DNA of 64,000 nucleotides from Paenibacillus sp. FSL R5-0341 (GCF_037975235.1 NZ_CP150241.1:1488001-1552000); one strand, 5' to 3'. Counted from the first letter of the stretch, positions 20,736 to 30,668 are shown. Translations and numbers: made by a program. Notes: generated by a model not told the origin, from the sequence alone.

Positions 20736-22943
20736 TTATTGTGCTGATGCTGGAGAAGGGACTGTCGCTGGTACAGGAACCGGCGCAGTTTCAGATGTCT
20801 CATCTGCAGGCTCGGCTCCTTCAGCAGGTTCTGCTTGTGGTTGCTGAGCCGCCATCAGTTCAGCGACGATTTGATCAGTTGGTTGTGTAAGCAGTGCATA
20901 CATAATCGCAGCCTCTTCCTGACGAATCAGAGGTTTGCGGGAAAGGAAATCAACAGAACCATCCTCCAGTACCTTCACCTCAGGTCCGTGGATACCGAGC
21001 GTATACATCATCTGAATGGCTGGTACAGCCCATTCATCTGTGTGCCCCGCAAGTTTCACATCATTGAACAGTTCGCTAGGATATTGCAGTTGCATAACTC
21101 TCCACATCATGACCATGGCTTCCTGTCGGATAATCACTTGATCTGGCTTAAACTGCTGTTCGTCCGTGCCCGTAATCATACCCAATTCATATCCGAGTTG
21201 AATATATCCGGCTGCTGCATGATCTGCCCAGTCGGTGCCAGCAGGAGGCGTTGTTTTGCTGGGCTTCAATCCGCTCAGTTTAAGCGTGTTCTCAATAAAC
21301 TCAGCTCGTGTCACAGCTGTTTTTGGTTGGAAAGACTTGCTAGCATTATTCTCATAATATCCAAGAGATTGTATGGCATAGATTGCTTCAGCATAAGGAC
21401 TGTTCTCACGAACATCCCGGAAGCCCATAGGTATTTGTCCTTTTTTCTCATAGCCCATAGGGTTGAGGTAAGGTTCTTTCATGTATGTGGTGCCATCTGC
21501 ATATTCTTTGAAGGCTGTGAATTGACCAGTCAATTCATCCTTGAAGAGATTATCCTCCACTTGAATCAGGTTGCGTTGACCCAGGAATACATCGTTAATA
21601 CTCAGTTGTCCTGGCTTATCCCCGCCATCTTTCAAGGAACTTACAATCGTGCTAAGTCGAAGATCCGCGTACAATCCGGTAAAGCGTTGCAGCTCAGCTG
21701 CGGATTGCGGCGTGTATTCCTTGAACTGTACAGGCTCTGCATATTGTGGGAAGAAATTTTGTATGAATGCCGGGTAGAACAGATTACGAAGTGCTCCATT
21801 CTGATTATACGTCAGGAAGACGCCTGTATTTTGCTCAGGAATAAGGAAGAGATAAGAGCTGAATCCAGTCAGGTCGCCTGCTTTCGTAATAATTTTTGGA
21901 CTACTTCCTGCTCCGGGAAGCTGAAATGCAGCTTCGAATCCATACGTGGTGTTCGGTAACAGGGGATGAATGGAGGAACGGTATTGTTCCATGCTTTTCA
22001 CTGTGGATTCTTTGAGAATCCGCTCGTTGTCCTTCACGCCCTCATTCAGGAACGCAATCATGAATTTCCCGATGTCTTCTGCGGTAGACAGCATGCCACC
22101 TTGAGGCATTGGCGTTGGAGCGATGGTGTACAGATCAAGCGGGTTGTGTGTCGCATCATAGCCTGTAGCTAGCTGCTTTTGGAACTTTTCGTCCAGCATG
22201 AAGCTGCTGTTATCCATGCCTAGCGGTTTGAAGATATGTTGTTGCATATAAGTTTCAAAAGGCTCACCGCTTACGTTCTCGACAATCATGCCAAGCAGCA
22301 AAAACGAGAAGTTATCGTACATGTAGGCGCTACCAGGCTCTCGAACGACAGGAGGCATATGCTGCTGTGCGTAATCCTCCATCGCTATGTACTTGTCGAA
22401 ATCAGTATGGATGTCTTCCTGCTGGGGATCACGGATCTCGAATCCGGTCGTGTGTGTGAGCAGGTTCTCCACAGTTACAGGTTTGTCAAAAGGATTATCG
22501 AATTCGAGCCCTTTCACATAGGTCTGAAAATCAGCTTGCAGATCAACCTTACCTTGCTCCACTAGTTGCATTACAGCTACTGATGTGAACGTTTTGGAGA
22601 CAGAGGCTACACGGAAAGCGGTTTTTTTCGGATCGATAGCTGTTTTGCTCTCTACATCGGAGAAGCCATATCCTTTTTCTGCCAGAACTTTACCATCTTT
22701 CACAACAACAACAGAGGCTCCCACATAATGGGCTTTTGCCTCAGGGGACTCGAAGAATGAATCGAGAAATGCTGTAGCCGATTCGGTTGTCAGCGCTTTC
22801 GACTTTTCTTGTTCAGCAGCTACTGGAGTAGGGGTCTCCGCCTGAACCGCGGGTACCCACAGACTGAGAGACAGTACCACAGCCATGAAGGCTCCTGTTA
22901 GGGAGGTTAACCTGAAGCGGGTGTTTCGTTTGGATAAATGCAT
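20736..22943 (-). CDS. SLH-anchored serine hydrolase (class C beta-lactamase/PBP fold)
   Basis: 735 residues with a signal peptide (cleavage near VQAET). The beta-lactamase/PBP-type domain carries the SxxK motif (SVSK) and YxN motif (YDN in YMYDNFSF), so the nucleophile and general base are present. Three SLH-type repeats lie around 510-700, then a Pro/Ala/Glu-rich tail. It probably acts on D-amino-acid peptides or esters at the cell surface; the true substrate is unknown. AAGGAG lies before the ATG. The SLH repeats are less canonical than in the giant nuclease at the window start. Confidence 0.85.
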   Translation of the reverse strand: MHLSKRNTRFRLTSLTGAFMAVVLSLSLWVPAVQAETPTPVAAEQEKSKALTTESATAFLDSFFESPEAKAHYVGASVVVVKDGKVLAEKGYGFSDVESKTAIDPKKTAFRVASVSKTFTSVAVMQLVEQGKVDLQADFQTYVKGLEFDNPFDKPVTVENLLTHTTGFEIRDPQQEDIHTDFDKYIAMEDYAQQHMPPVVREPGSAYMYDNFSFLLLGMIVENVSGEPFETYMQQHIFKPLGMDNSSFMLDEKFQKQLATGYDATHNPLDLYTIAPTPMPQGGMLSTAEDIGKFMIAFLNEGVKDNERILKESTVKSMEQYRSSIHPLLPNTTYGFEAAFQLPGAGSSPKIITKAGDLTGFSSYLFLIPEQNTGVFLTYNQNGALRNLFYPAFIQNFFPQYAEPVQFKEYTPQSAAELQRFTGLYADLRLSTIVSSLKDGGDKPGQLSINDVFLGQRNLIQVEDNLFKDELTGQFTAFKEYADGTTYMKEPYLNPMGYEKKGQIPMGFRDVRENSPYAEAIYAIQSLGYYENNASKSFQPKTAVTRAEFIENTLKLSGLKPSKTTPPAGTDWADHAAAGYIQLGYELGMITGTDEQQFKPDQVIIRQEAMVMMWRVMQLQYPSELFNDVKLAGHTDEWAVPAIQMMYTLGIHGPEVKVLEDGSVDFLSRKPLIRQEEAAIMYALLTQPTDQIVAELMAAQQPQAEPAEGAEPADETSETAPVPVPATVPSPASAQ

Positions 22944-22984
22944 GCAAACACTCCTTTATGAAAATATTTACAAAATAGTTGCTC

Positions 22985-23102
22985 GAATCAATTTCATAAC
23001 TCACTAAAAATGGAATTTTGTAACTAGATATAGACAAATTAAACCGTTTTGATCTATATCTAACCTTCATTGAAGTAGCTAAAGGTATTATGAAATTGAT
23101 TC
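22985..23102. repeat. 118-bp nested inverted-repeat element
   Basis: The ends GAATCAATTTCATAA and TTATGAAATTGATTC are perfect 15-bp inverted repeats. Inside them TAGATATAGA (23025-23034) and TCTATATCTA (23053-23062) form a second perfect pair. The 22-bp stretch at 23082-23103 recurs exactly at 59584-59605. It may be a miniature mobile element or a structured RNA in the gap between two minus-strand genes. Confidence 0.6.
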
Positions 23103-23115
23103 ACTTACCCGTGTA

Positions 23116-23898
23116 TTACTGGTTACTCGCACGATAGGTTTCACGATAATAGATTCCGATGTTGGCAATCCAGATAATAGAGAGCATAACGATTGGGAAT
23201 GGAGCGAAGGTAAATAGAACCGAATACAGCACCATGGACAACATGCCGACACCGAGCAATAGGTTCATCATTTGGAAAGAACGATAGGCTGCGCGATACA
23301 CGATCCATTTCTCACCTTCATCGAGTTTCTCGAAATGATCTTTCTTCATATTGCGCGAGTTCAAATCCAGTGCACGATCAGGGAAATAACGGTTATATCT
23401 TTTGAGCGTCAGACTTTGCAGGATCACGACGATGAAAATGGAGATACACGCACCAATGAGATTCACGAGGTTAAACAGTTCTGGATAATTCGGCATGTTT
23501 CTGTTGGATGCGTACAAGGATAAGGCCAGTGCTGCCCAGGTAAATGCAACAATAACACTGAATCCGCTGAGGATCATCGCTTTTCCGAGGGAACGCTCTG
23601 CAGGAGAGATTAGAGAATCAGACTCTCCATAAGTATCTTCTTCCATCGGAGGAACAGATGGCGTTCGGGAGAGACTGAATATATTCCACAACATCATAAC
23701 CACCACCGCAGCAGCCAGGACTGCAAATAAAAGATCATAGTCATAGTACACCGACAGCGTCCAGTTCAGGTCAGAAGGGACTTTGCGGACCCCGTTAGCT
23801 CCGATAAAACCAACTACAGCGCCACCTGCTGCATACAAGGGAAGACGCAACCGCTTCTTAATGGATGAGGATGATGAACTTTTCAATCTAATCTCCAC
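23116..23898 (-). CDS. Multi-pass membrane protein, DUF3169-like
   Basis: 260 residues with about six membrane helices and a basic, Ser-rich N-terminus. It lies directly behind a small XRE regulator and overlaps it by 11 bp, the arrangement typical of DUF3169 proteins in Firmicutes. The function of this family is unknown. Assignment rests on context and topology more than on motifs. Confidence 0.55.
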   Translation of the reverse strand: MEIRLKSSSSSSIKKRLRLPLYAAGGAVVGFIGANGVRKVPSDLNWTLSVYYDYDLLFAVLAAAVVVMMLWNIFSLSRTPSVPPMEEDTYGESDSLISPAERSLGKAMILSGFSVIVAFTWAALALSLYASNRNMPNYPELFNLVNLIGACISIFIVVILQSLTLKRYNRYFPDRALDLNSRNMKKDHFEKLDEGEKWIVYRAAYRSFQMMNLLLGVGMLSMVLYSVLFTFAPFPIVMLSIIWIANIGIYYRETYRASNQ

Positions 23899-24097
23899 CT
23901 TTCAATTCAAAGATTTTTTCGACGGGTTCACGAAAGACGTGGGCTATTTTTAATGCCAGGACGACTGATGGGGAGTAATCCCCACGTTCAATCAAAGCAA
24001 TGGTTTGACGGGATGCGCCGATGAGTTTGGCTAGTTCCGTTTGGGACAGTCGGTCTCTGGCCCGTAACTCCCGAACGTGATTGTGCAATTCTTCCAC
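23888..24097 (-). CDS. Small XRE-family helix-turn-helix regulator
   Basis: 69 residues, essentially a lone HTH_3 domain (LSQTELAKLIGASRQTIALIERGDYSP). The start is a GTG seven bases after GGAGG. The nearby ATG is out of frame. A promoter TTTACA-17-TACATT lies upstream on the minus strand. It probably autoregulates itself and its membrane partner. Confidence 0.85.
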   Translation of the reverse strand: MEELHNHVRELRARDRLSQTELAKLIGASRQTIALIERGDYSPSVVLALKIAHVFREPVEKIFELKGGD

Positions 24098-24202
24098 TTG
24101 CTCACCTCCATGAACCTAATGTACATGATATTTGACTAAATGTAAACTATAATATACAAAATGTTTATGATAATTTACTTTAAAGTGATGATAATGGGCA
24201 TG

Positions 24203-24224
24203 AAAAAGAGAGCCTGCCGGGCTC
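24203..24224 (-). terminator. Terminator of the MFS transporter gene
   Basis: On the minus strand GAGCC-CGGCA-GGCTC is followed by TCTTTTT. Confidence 0.78.
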
Positions 24225-24259
24225 CCTTACATGATTGTTTTGTTGCAGGAAAAGTGAAA

Positions 24260-25555
24260 TCAAGATGCATCTGCACACGACAGATGTTCATTCTGTTCCT
24301 CTGGCTTTCGAAGTAACATTCGGAAAAAGACGAGCGCTCCAAGCCCCATGAGTACATATAGACCAGCCATCGCATATGAAGGCAGAAAGGCTCCTATGGT
24401 TAACCCGAGACTTCCGATGAGGGCAGCCACGTTATAGCTCAACCCGTCAGCGGCCATGTAGGCAGCACGGTCCGAATCGGGAATCATACCCGCGAGCATG
24501 ACCTGACGAACAGGGGCGTACATCAATTCTCCAATGGTAAGCAGTATAGCGGATAAGATGAGTAACCAGGCCCAGTTGCTGAAAGCCAGTACGGTGAAAC
24601 CTGCGGTATAGAGGAGCATACCGACAGTCATGATAGATCGGGACGGGAAGCGACCGATCCATCTGGAGAACGGAATGGCAACCAAGGCGACCATTACAGT
24701 GTTGATGACCATGATCAGGCTGAACATATGCAGACCTGAGATATCTGAACCGAACAGTTGGGCGGTGAATTCATTTTTTAGACGAACAGCGATGTATTTA
24801 TCCAACTGAAATTCCAGGGAGACCGCAAGTACAGTGGCTGTAAAAAATATCATGAAACGTTTGTTTTGAAAGACCGCCCAGTACGTTTTCAGTATGTTCC
24901 TCTGGATGGGAGCATTGGCTTCCATTAGTCTGTTGGATGGATCGGAATCCTTGGATTGACCGGTAGTATTATATACGCGTTTATCCATTGTTTCTTGAAT
25001 CATAAAGACCAAAATAAATAGGGTAGCCATACTTTCTAGACATACCAGACTGAACAACAGAAAACGAAATGACTCGAAAAATAGTCCGCCCATCAGTGTG
25101 CCAAAGGTTACAGCTACGTTGGTTGTCCAATATTGCAATCCATATACATAATGACGTTCATGTTCACTGCTTACATCAACAATCATGGCATTAGCAATGG
25201 GGACGGTGATCCCTGAACTGAGACTGCTGAGCAGAAACATGACACAGGTGACGATGATCGAATCCATCCACGGCGAGTTGGCGATGGCCAAGCATAGTAG
25301 AGCCACGACCTGGAGACTTTGTGCGATCACCATTAATTTCTTTCGTCCGATCCGGTCAGACCAATATCCTGCCCCCAATCCCACGATTATCGAAGCCACA
25401 ATATTGACCGTCAGCAATACCCCCGCCAAACCTGCGCCAATCTGAACACTCAGATAGATTGCCATGAATGGAATGATGGACTTCTGGGTTAGATCGGTGA
25501 AAAAATCAGTAATGATGCGTATCCTGATGTTCGGGTGCAAATCGGCGTATTTCAT
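24260..25555 (-). CDS. MFS transporter (efflux type)
   Basis: 431 residues, about 12 membrane helices, with the MFS loop motif GYWSDRIGRKKLM near residue 70. It probably exports drugs or sugars by proton antiport; the substrate cannot be told. The ATG at 25555 has GGAAGGAAG upstream and gives the usual length. Longer upstream in-frame starts add a non-typical leader. It is divergent from an SgrR-like gene, as sugar-efflux transporters can be. Confidence 0.85.
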   Translation of the reverse strand: MKYADLHPNIRIRIITDFFTDLTQKSIIPFMAIYLSVQIGAGLAGVLLTVNIVASIIVGLGAGYWSDRIGRKKLMVIAQSLQVVALLCLAIANSPWMDSIIVTCVMFLLSSLSSGITVPIANAMIVDVSSEHERHYVYGLQYWTTNVAVTFGTLMGGLFFESFRFLLFSLVCLESMATLFILVFMIQETMDKRVYNTTGQSKDSDPSNRLMEANAPIQRNILKTYWAVFQNKRFMIFFTATVLAVSLEFQLDKYIAVRLKNEFTAQLFGSDISGLHMFSLIMVINTVMVALVAIPFSRWIGRFPSRSIMTVGMLLYTAGFTVLAFSNWAWLLILSAILLTIGELMYAPVRQVMLAGMIPDSDRAAYMAADGLSYNVAALIGSLGLTIGAFLPSYAMAGLYVLMGLGALVFFRMLLRKPEEQNEHLSCADAS

Positions 25556-25720
25556 AAGTCTTTCTTCTTCCTTCCCGCTGGTCAAGTTGATGTTACTGAG
25601 TATAATGGAGGAAAACCTGAAGAAAAACTGTAGAAGCAACCGAATGGATTTCGTATTTTAGTAGATGGAGCTAAGTAGTTGAAAGATAGAATTTAGAACA
25701 TAGGAGAAGGGAGGGCATAA

Positions 25721-27601
25721 ATGGACGTATCAGAACATTACATTCAATTGCGATTGAACTTTCTGCATGTGCATGATGAACAAGAAATACATACAACGGT
25801 AGGTGAACTCGCCGATCATTTATGTTGTACCATGCGTAACATGAACCTCATTATGAACAAATTCAAAGAGAACGGATGGGTCATGTGGAACCCGCAGCGC
25901 GGTAGAGGCAAAGAATCGATACTTGTCTTTTGCATCCCCCTGCTTGAAGTGGTTCGTGAACGGTATGACCATCTCCTGAATGGGAACAGGATCGAGGACG
26001 CCTATGAACTTGCCTCCACCTTACCAATTACGATGCGAGAACATCTGATGCAGCAAATGCAGCATCAATTCGGTCTGCGTTCGAACGAAGGGGCCAGAGG
26101 GCGAGTGGATACATTACGGATTCCGCAAAATACGCCGTTTAAGACTCTCGACCCAACGCAGACGGCGATGTGGGGAGAAGTTTTCATCATTGCAGAGGTG
26201 TTCGATCGTTTGGTTCGCTATAATGCTGAACGTCAAGTCTGCGAGCCGAGTCTGGCTATAGCATGGGAGAGTCATGCGGATGGAAGGGAATGGACCTTTT
26301 ATCTGCACAAAGGCATACCATTTCATCATGGAAAGATTCTGGATGCAGAGGACGTCAAGTTTACCTTTGATCGCATTATCTCTGACAGGAGTAACCCTTG
26401 CAGGCCGCTGTTTAGTTCGATTGAGAGCATAGAGGCGTATGACCAGTTGACTGTACGTTTTGTGTTGAATAAGCCAAACTTCATGTTCCCGGATCTGATG
26501 AGCAGTATGTGTGCATCTATCCTGCCTAGAGATGTGGAGATGACCCCGCTTCATCCGATTGGAACAGGACCTTATCGTTTGACTCGTCATGATTCGAAGC
26601 TGCTTGTGCTTGAGGTGTTCAATGCCTATTTCAGAGGACGGGCTTATGTGGATCGTGTTGAAGTGTGGCAGCTCCCTCACTCGGCAAAGGCGGAGTCCAT
26701 CATCAAGCATGATTTATTTCCGGATGCACAACCTCGTGCCGTACAGCATGAGATGCAGGGTGGTGTGTATATGACATTTAATATGCAGAAGGAAGGGCCG
26801 CAGCATGACGTGAATTTTCGACGGGCTATCCAGCAGCTATTGAATGCGCATGAGATGTTGGAAGCGCTCAAGAGCAAGAACACGCAGGCTGCATCTAGTT
26901 TGATTCGAGGACGAGTTCAGAAGCAGCCTTTAACGGAGAGTCGGGATCAAGGGGGGGCGTGGAAACTGCAATCGGAACAACCGGATGGTTCTGCTAAACC
27001 AGCACTTTCCGTAGACTCTTCGCTGGCGCAGGCCTCAGCATTATTACGTCGTAGCTCTTACCAAGGGCAGATGTTAAGTCTGTGGGTGGAAGAAGGTGAG
27101 AAGATGGAGGCGGACATGGTCTGGTTTGCAGAGAGATGTGAACAAATTGGCCTACATATATGCATTACTCCGGGAGACCCGGTCCATGCAGTCTATCAAG
27201 ATGGATTCAGGGATTGTGATCTGATCTATACAGGAGAAGTTTTCGATGATCATGTCGTGCTGAGTCTCGTGACGATGTATACCTTCCAGAACACGTTATT
27301 CCTGATTGCGATGAATGATTACTGGAGACATGAACTGGAACAGGAATGTGGACACGTTGTCATGATTAAGGAACCTGCGGAGCGGTTGAATAGATTGATT
27401 CAGCTGGAAGATCGATTGATTCAGGAGGCGCTGCTTCTGCCCACCTACAGCTTCAAGGAAGAACATGCCCATCATTCTTCTCTGCGTGGTTATCATGTTG
27501 CGGGACATGGTCTGCCTGATCTGCGCCGATTGTGGGTGAAGAGAAGACCTGGTACCGCTGAAGAGGATACGAGTTATCCGGTGTATATTCCGTTGTGGTA
27601 G
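25721..27601 (+). CDS. SgrR-like regulator with solute-binding domain
   Basis: 626 residues without a signal peptide. Residues 1 to about 115 resemble the SgrR N-terminal winged HTH. The rest is an SBP_bac_5 (oligopeptide/nickel-binding) domain, including WTFYLHKGIPFHHGK and DVKFTFDRI. In SgrR this domain senses an intracellular ligand. It is divergent from the MFS exporter by 165 bp and probably controls it. The stop codon lies inside a perfect 15-bp inverted repeat. Confidence 0.82.
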   Translation: MDVSEHYIQLRLNFLHVHDEQEIHTTVGELADHLCCTMRNMNLIMNKFKENGWVMWNPQRGRGKESILVFCIPLLEVVRERYDHLLNGNRIEDAYELASTLPITMREHLMQQMQHQFGLRSNEGARGRVDTLRIPQNTPFKTLDPTQTAMWGEVFIIAEVFDRLVRYNAERQVCEPSLAIAWESHADGREWTFYLHKGIPFHHGKILDAEDVKFTFDRIISDRSNPCRPLFSSIESIEAYDQLTVRFVLNKPNFMFPDLMSSMCASILPRDVEMTPLHPIGTGPYRLTRHDSKLLVLEVFNAYFRGRAYVDRVEVWQLPHSAKAESIIKHDLFPDAQPRAVQHEMQGGVYMTFNMQKEGPQHDVNFRRAIQQLLNAHEMLEALKSKNTQAASSLIRGRVQKQPLTESRDQGGAWKLQSEQPDGSAKPALSVDSSLAQASALLRRSSYQGQMLSLWVEEGEKMEADMVWFAERCEQIGLHICITPGDPVHAVYQDGFRDCDLIYTGEVFDDHVVLSLVTMYTFQNTLFLIAMNDYWRHELEQECGHVVMIKEPAERLNRLIQLEDRLIQEALLLPTYSFKEEHAHHSSLRGYHVAGHGLPDLRRLWVKRRPGTAEEDTSYPVYIPLW

Positions 27602-27626
27602 GTAGGTTTGGCTACCACAACGGAAT
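27587..27626. repeat. Perfect 15-bp inverted repeat across a stop codon
   Basis: ATTCCGTTGTGGTAG and CTACCACAACGGAAT flank a 10-base loop. The left arm contains the last codons and the TAG of the SgrR-like gene. No T tract follows on either strand, so it may block convergent read-through or stabilise RNA rather than act as a standard terminator. Confidence 0.7.
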
Positions 27627-27641
27627 GAATTAGGTGTTCAT

Positions 27642-29135
27642 TTACGAAACCCTAATGAATTCAATAGGCTTCGTACCCGGCTCAAGCAGCAAAGGAATGG
27701 AGATGGATTGAGCAACGTCTGATGATTCATTCAGGGTGAACGTATACGTGACCTTCAGACCGAATAACACGAATTCGACCGAAAACGTATCTTTTCCGGT
27801 GTATTCCATAGGCATTTCGATCGCGTTAAAGGTTGCCTGTAACCCGTCCGTTGTTTCCTGAATGGACATTTCGCCATAACCAGGATGCGTGTAAATACCC
27901 GCATAAGCGGTGAGAGGACGATCAAACGGAGCAACTTGAGGTTCTTCAATGTTTTGCTCAACAGCAGTTTCTGGGTGAATAGATAATTCCGAAGTATTCT
28001 CCGGATTAGTCTCTGTTTCTGCCGGTTCTTTTCCCATTAATTTGCTCATTCTGGAACTCCAATTAACGGGCTCCAATCCAAGCAGTCGGTCCATGATATG
28101 AAAAGCAACCGTATACGGAATTATACTTCCGTGGGTATTGCTCAGAACCACGATTCCAATCTGCTCCTCTGGCAAAAAGGCAACTTGTGATGCAAAGCCA
28201 TCAATAGCCCCACCATGATGAATCATGGCATGCCCACGATACGGCTCAATCATCCAGCCCAGACCATATGTACTCACAGGCAGCTCTTTGCTGTTGAATG
28301 CTGAATCACAAGCCATCTGAGGACTGTGCATAACCTTCATCTGTTCCTTCGATATCAGTGACGTTCCTTCCCATTCACCTTGATGCGACTGGAATTGAAG
28401 CCATGCGATCATGTCGACCAGATTACTGTTAATGGAACCAGCTGGGCCAACAGCGTCAATAGCTCGAAATGGTATTCTTGTATGCTGACCATCCTGTTCC
28501 ATATAAGGACAAGCATAGTCAGTCTGAAGCTGCATCTCATCGACAGAGAACAGGCTTGAGTTCATACCTAGGGGGTCAAATAGAGACTTTTGAACAACCT
28601 CTTCCCACGAATTTTCTTTCAATTGTCCAACCAGATAACCTGCCGTCATGTACATCATGTTCTGATACTGCCATTTGTTTCGGAAATCTTGATTCGGCTC
28701 CAGATACTGTAATGTACGAACAAGTTCTTCTCTTGTACGTGGGGAGTTGTACCATACCAACTCATGTCTTGGAAGACCGGAACGATGACACAGCATGTCG
28801 CGAATGGTGAGACGTTCTGTTGCCACCGGATCGAACATCCGGAAATCTTTCATATAGGTCTTCACAGGTGCATCCCAGTCCAGTATCCCCTGATCCACAA
28901 GCAGAGCAGCAGTTGCTGCGGTAAAGGCTTTGGTACTTGAACCGATGGCAAACAGCGTATTGGGGGTAACTTCAAGTTTGGACTCCAGATCACGGTACCC
29001 GTAGCCTTTTTGCCAGATGACTTCATCCTTATGGATTACAGCCACCGCTGTGCCGACACCTTTCCATAGTTGAAGTTGCTCGTCGATGAATTCATCCAGT
29101 CCTTCCAGTGATGCGCGAAGCTGAGTTGTCGTCAT
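27642..29135 (-). CDS. Cytoplasmic serine hydrolase (beta-lactamase fold)
   Basis: 497 residues. The SxxK motif (SSTK in AIGSSTKAF) and YxN motif (YQN) of class C beta-lactamase/PBP-type hydrolases are intact. A C-terminal DUF3471-like beta domain starts near 390. No signal peptide is visible. Family members are esterases or peptidases acting on D-amino acids. GGGAGGGGAAGG precedes the ATG. Confidence 0.85.
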   Translation of the reverse strand: MTTTQLRASLEGLDEFIDEQLQLWKGVGTAVAVIHKDEVIWQKGYGYRDLESKLEVTPNTLFAIGSSTKAFTAATAALLVDQGILDWDAPVKTYMKDFRMFDPVATERLTIRDMLCHRSGLPRHELVWYNSPRTREELVRTLQYLEPNQDFRNKWQYQNMMYMTAGYLVGQLKENSWEEVVQKSLFDPLGMNSSLFSVDEMQLQTDYACPYMEQDGQHTRIPFRAIDAVGPAGSINSNLVDMIAWLQFQSHQGEWEGTSLISKEQMKVMHSPQMACDSAFNSKELPVSTYGLGWMIEPYRGHAMIHHGGAIDGFASQVAFLPEEQIGIVVLSNTHGSIIPYTVAFHIMDRLLGLEPVNWSSRMSKLMGKEPAETETNPENTSELSIHPETAVEQNIEEPQVAPFDRPLTAYAGIYTHPGYGEMSIQETTDGLQATFNAIEMPMEYTGKDTFSVEFVLFGLKVTYTFTLNESSDVAQSISIPLLLEPGTKPIEFIRVS

Positions 29136-29384
29136 ACCTTCCCCTCCCGATATTCAATGAAATGGATCGTTTCCTACAATCCACTATGCCTTTTCTGGAT
29201 AAAGTTTACATCCTACCCGAGACTGATTTTGCGTAGCAATGCCGTATTAACTGACTTCACTGCATGCTTGTCAAACTAGTCCGCATATATCGAACAAGTC
29301 CCTCATAGACATGTACTAATCAAGTAGGGGTTCTGCTGCAAGCAAAATCCTGAAGTGAAAACATGTGCTAAAGGGGATGATGTC

Positions 29385-30584
29385 ATGCGCCGAATATCAT
29401 GGATGCTTGCCATGGTATTGGTCTTATCGGCCTTGCTTGCCGCCTGCGGGAAGAAGGATGCGGCAGCTGTGGTCAAAGATCTGAACGAAGTCGTAGGAGA
29501 GATGGAAAGTTACCAGGGGGCAGGCGTGATGACGCTGCATACCGGAGATACGCCGCAGCAGTACAAGGTCGAGGTATGGCATCAGAAGCCTTCCTATTAT
29601 CGTATTGCGTTAACCAATGCCAAAAAGGATGTAACACAGATTGTCTTGCGTAACGATGAGGGTGTGTTTGTTCTGACGCCTAGCCAGAACAAGAGCTTCC
29701 GTTTCCAGAGCAACTGGCCAGATAACCAAGGACAGGTATATCTCTACGAAACATTGATTCGGAGCATTACGGGGGATACGACCCGTCAGTTTGCGGATGA
29801 GAAGGAGAGCTATGTTTTTGATGTAGCTGCCAATTATAATACACATGCACTCGTCAGACAGAAAATCTGGCTGAACAAATCGGATTACGCACCGAAACAG
29901 GTGGAGGTATCCGACTCCAATGCCAATGTGGTTGTGGATGTGAAGTTTGATTCCTTCAAATTCGGTGCTGCATTTGAGAAAGACGCCTTTGACATGCAAC
30001 GTAACATGACAGCCAATACAGAAGAAGGCGGCAAAACGGGAACAGACTCTGGTGTGGCTCCTGCGGAGCAAACAGGGAATGAGGGCGGTAAAGAACCTGC
30101 CAATCCTCAGACTGCGCCAGAACCAGACGGAGCTGTCACGGATGGACAGTCGGGTGTAGGCGTTGACACAGAGCAGCAAGGTACAGAGGGTGCTGCAACA
30201 GGTCAGGAAGGCGAAGAGCCGACACTTGCAGAACCGGAAGGGGCAGACAGCTTCGGCGTGATTCAGCCTACCTATGCACCGGAAGGCGTGCAGCTCAAGG
30301 ATGATCAGATTCTGGAAGAAGCGGGAGACTACTCGGTTATGCTTCGTTATGAAGGAACATATAATTACACAATATTTGAAGCCAGACCACAGGATCGAGC
30401 CGTATCGCTTGCTCCATCCAGTGTAGTGGATCTTGGATTCACACTGGGGATGATCAGCGGAGATGCATTGCAGACTCTGACATGGATGACAGATGGCATA
30501 GAATATCGGATTACCAGTGCCGACCTGCCTCAGAACGAAATGGTACGCATTGCAACATCGATGCAGGAAGAGTCAGGCAAATGA
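29385..30584 (+). CDS. ydcC: YdcC-like LolA-fold sporulation lipoprotein
   Basis: 399 residues. The lipobox LAAC places the lipidated cysteine at residue 21. A LolA/YdcC-like lipid-binding fold follows (about 25-210), then a Gly/Glu/Thr-rich linker and a DUF4367-like C-terminal domain (PTYAPEG, about 300-399). In Bacillus, ydcC is also followed by alr and the ndoAI/ndoA toxin pair, and that order is kept here, which supports the name. The start at 29385 has AAAGGGG eight bases upstream. The longer frame from 29355 is unlikely. Confidence 0.8.
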   Translation: MRRISWMLAMVLVLSALLAACGKKDAAAVVKDLNEVVGEMESYQGAGVMTLHTGDTPQQYKVEVWHQKPSYYRIALTNAKKDVTQIVLRNDEGVFVLTPSQNKSFRFQSNWPDNQGQVYLYETLIRSITGDTTRQFADEKESYVFDVAANYNTHALVRQKIWLNKSDYAPKQVEVSDSNANVVVDVKFDSFKFGAAFEKDAFDMQRNMTANTEEGGKTGTDSGVAPAEQTGNEGGKEPANPQTAPEPDGAVTDGQSGVGVDTEQQGTEGAATGQEGEEPTLAEPEGADSFGVIQPTYAPEGVQLKDDQILEEAGDYSVMLRYEGTYNYTIFEARPQDRAVSLAPSSVVDLGFTLGMISGDALQTLTWMTDGIEYRITSADLPQNEMVRIATSMQEESGK

Positions 30585-30632
30585 TTTTTGAACAAATGAA
30601 CGAATAGTAGCATAAACATAAGGAATGCTAAT

Positions 30633-30668
30633 AAGCATCGGAGACCCGTTCTCCGGTGCTTTGCTTTG
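30633..30668 (+). terminator. Terminator after the ydcC-like gene
   Basis: AAGCATCGGAGA pairs with TCTCCGGTGCTT (one G-U) and is followed by TTGCTTT. Confidence 0.78.

Noticed and set aside
20835..21959. 374-codon plus-strand frame opposite the SLH serine hydrolase
   Set aside because: Antisense to a gene with intact catalytic motifs; no start signals or domain pattern.
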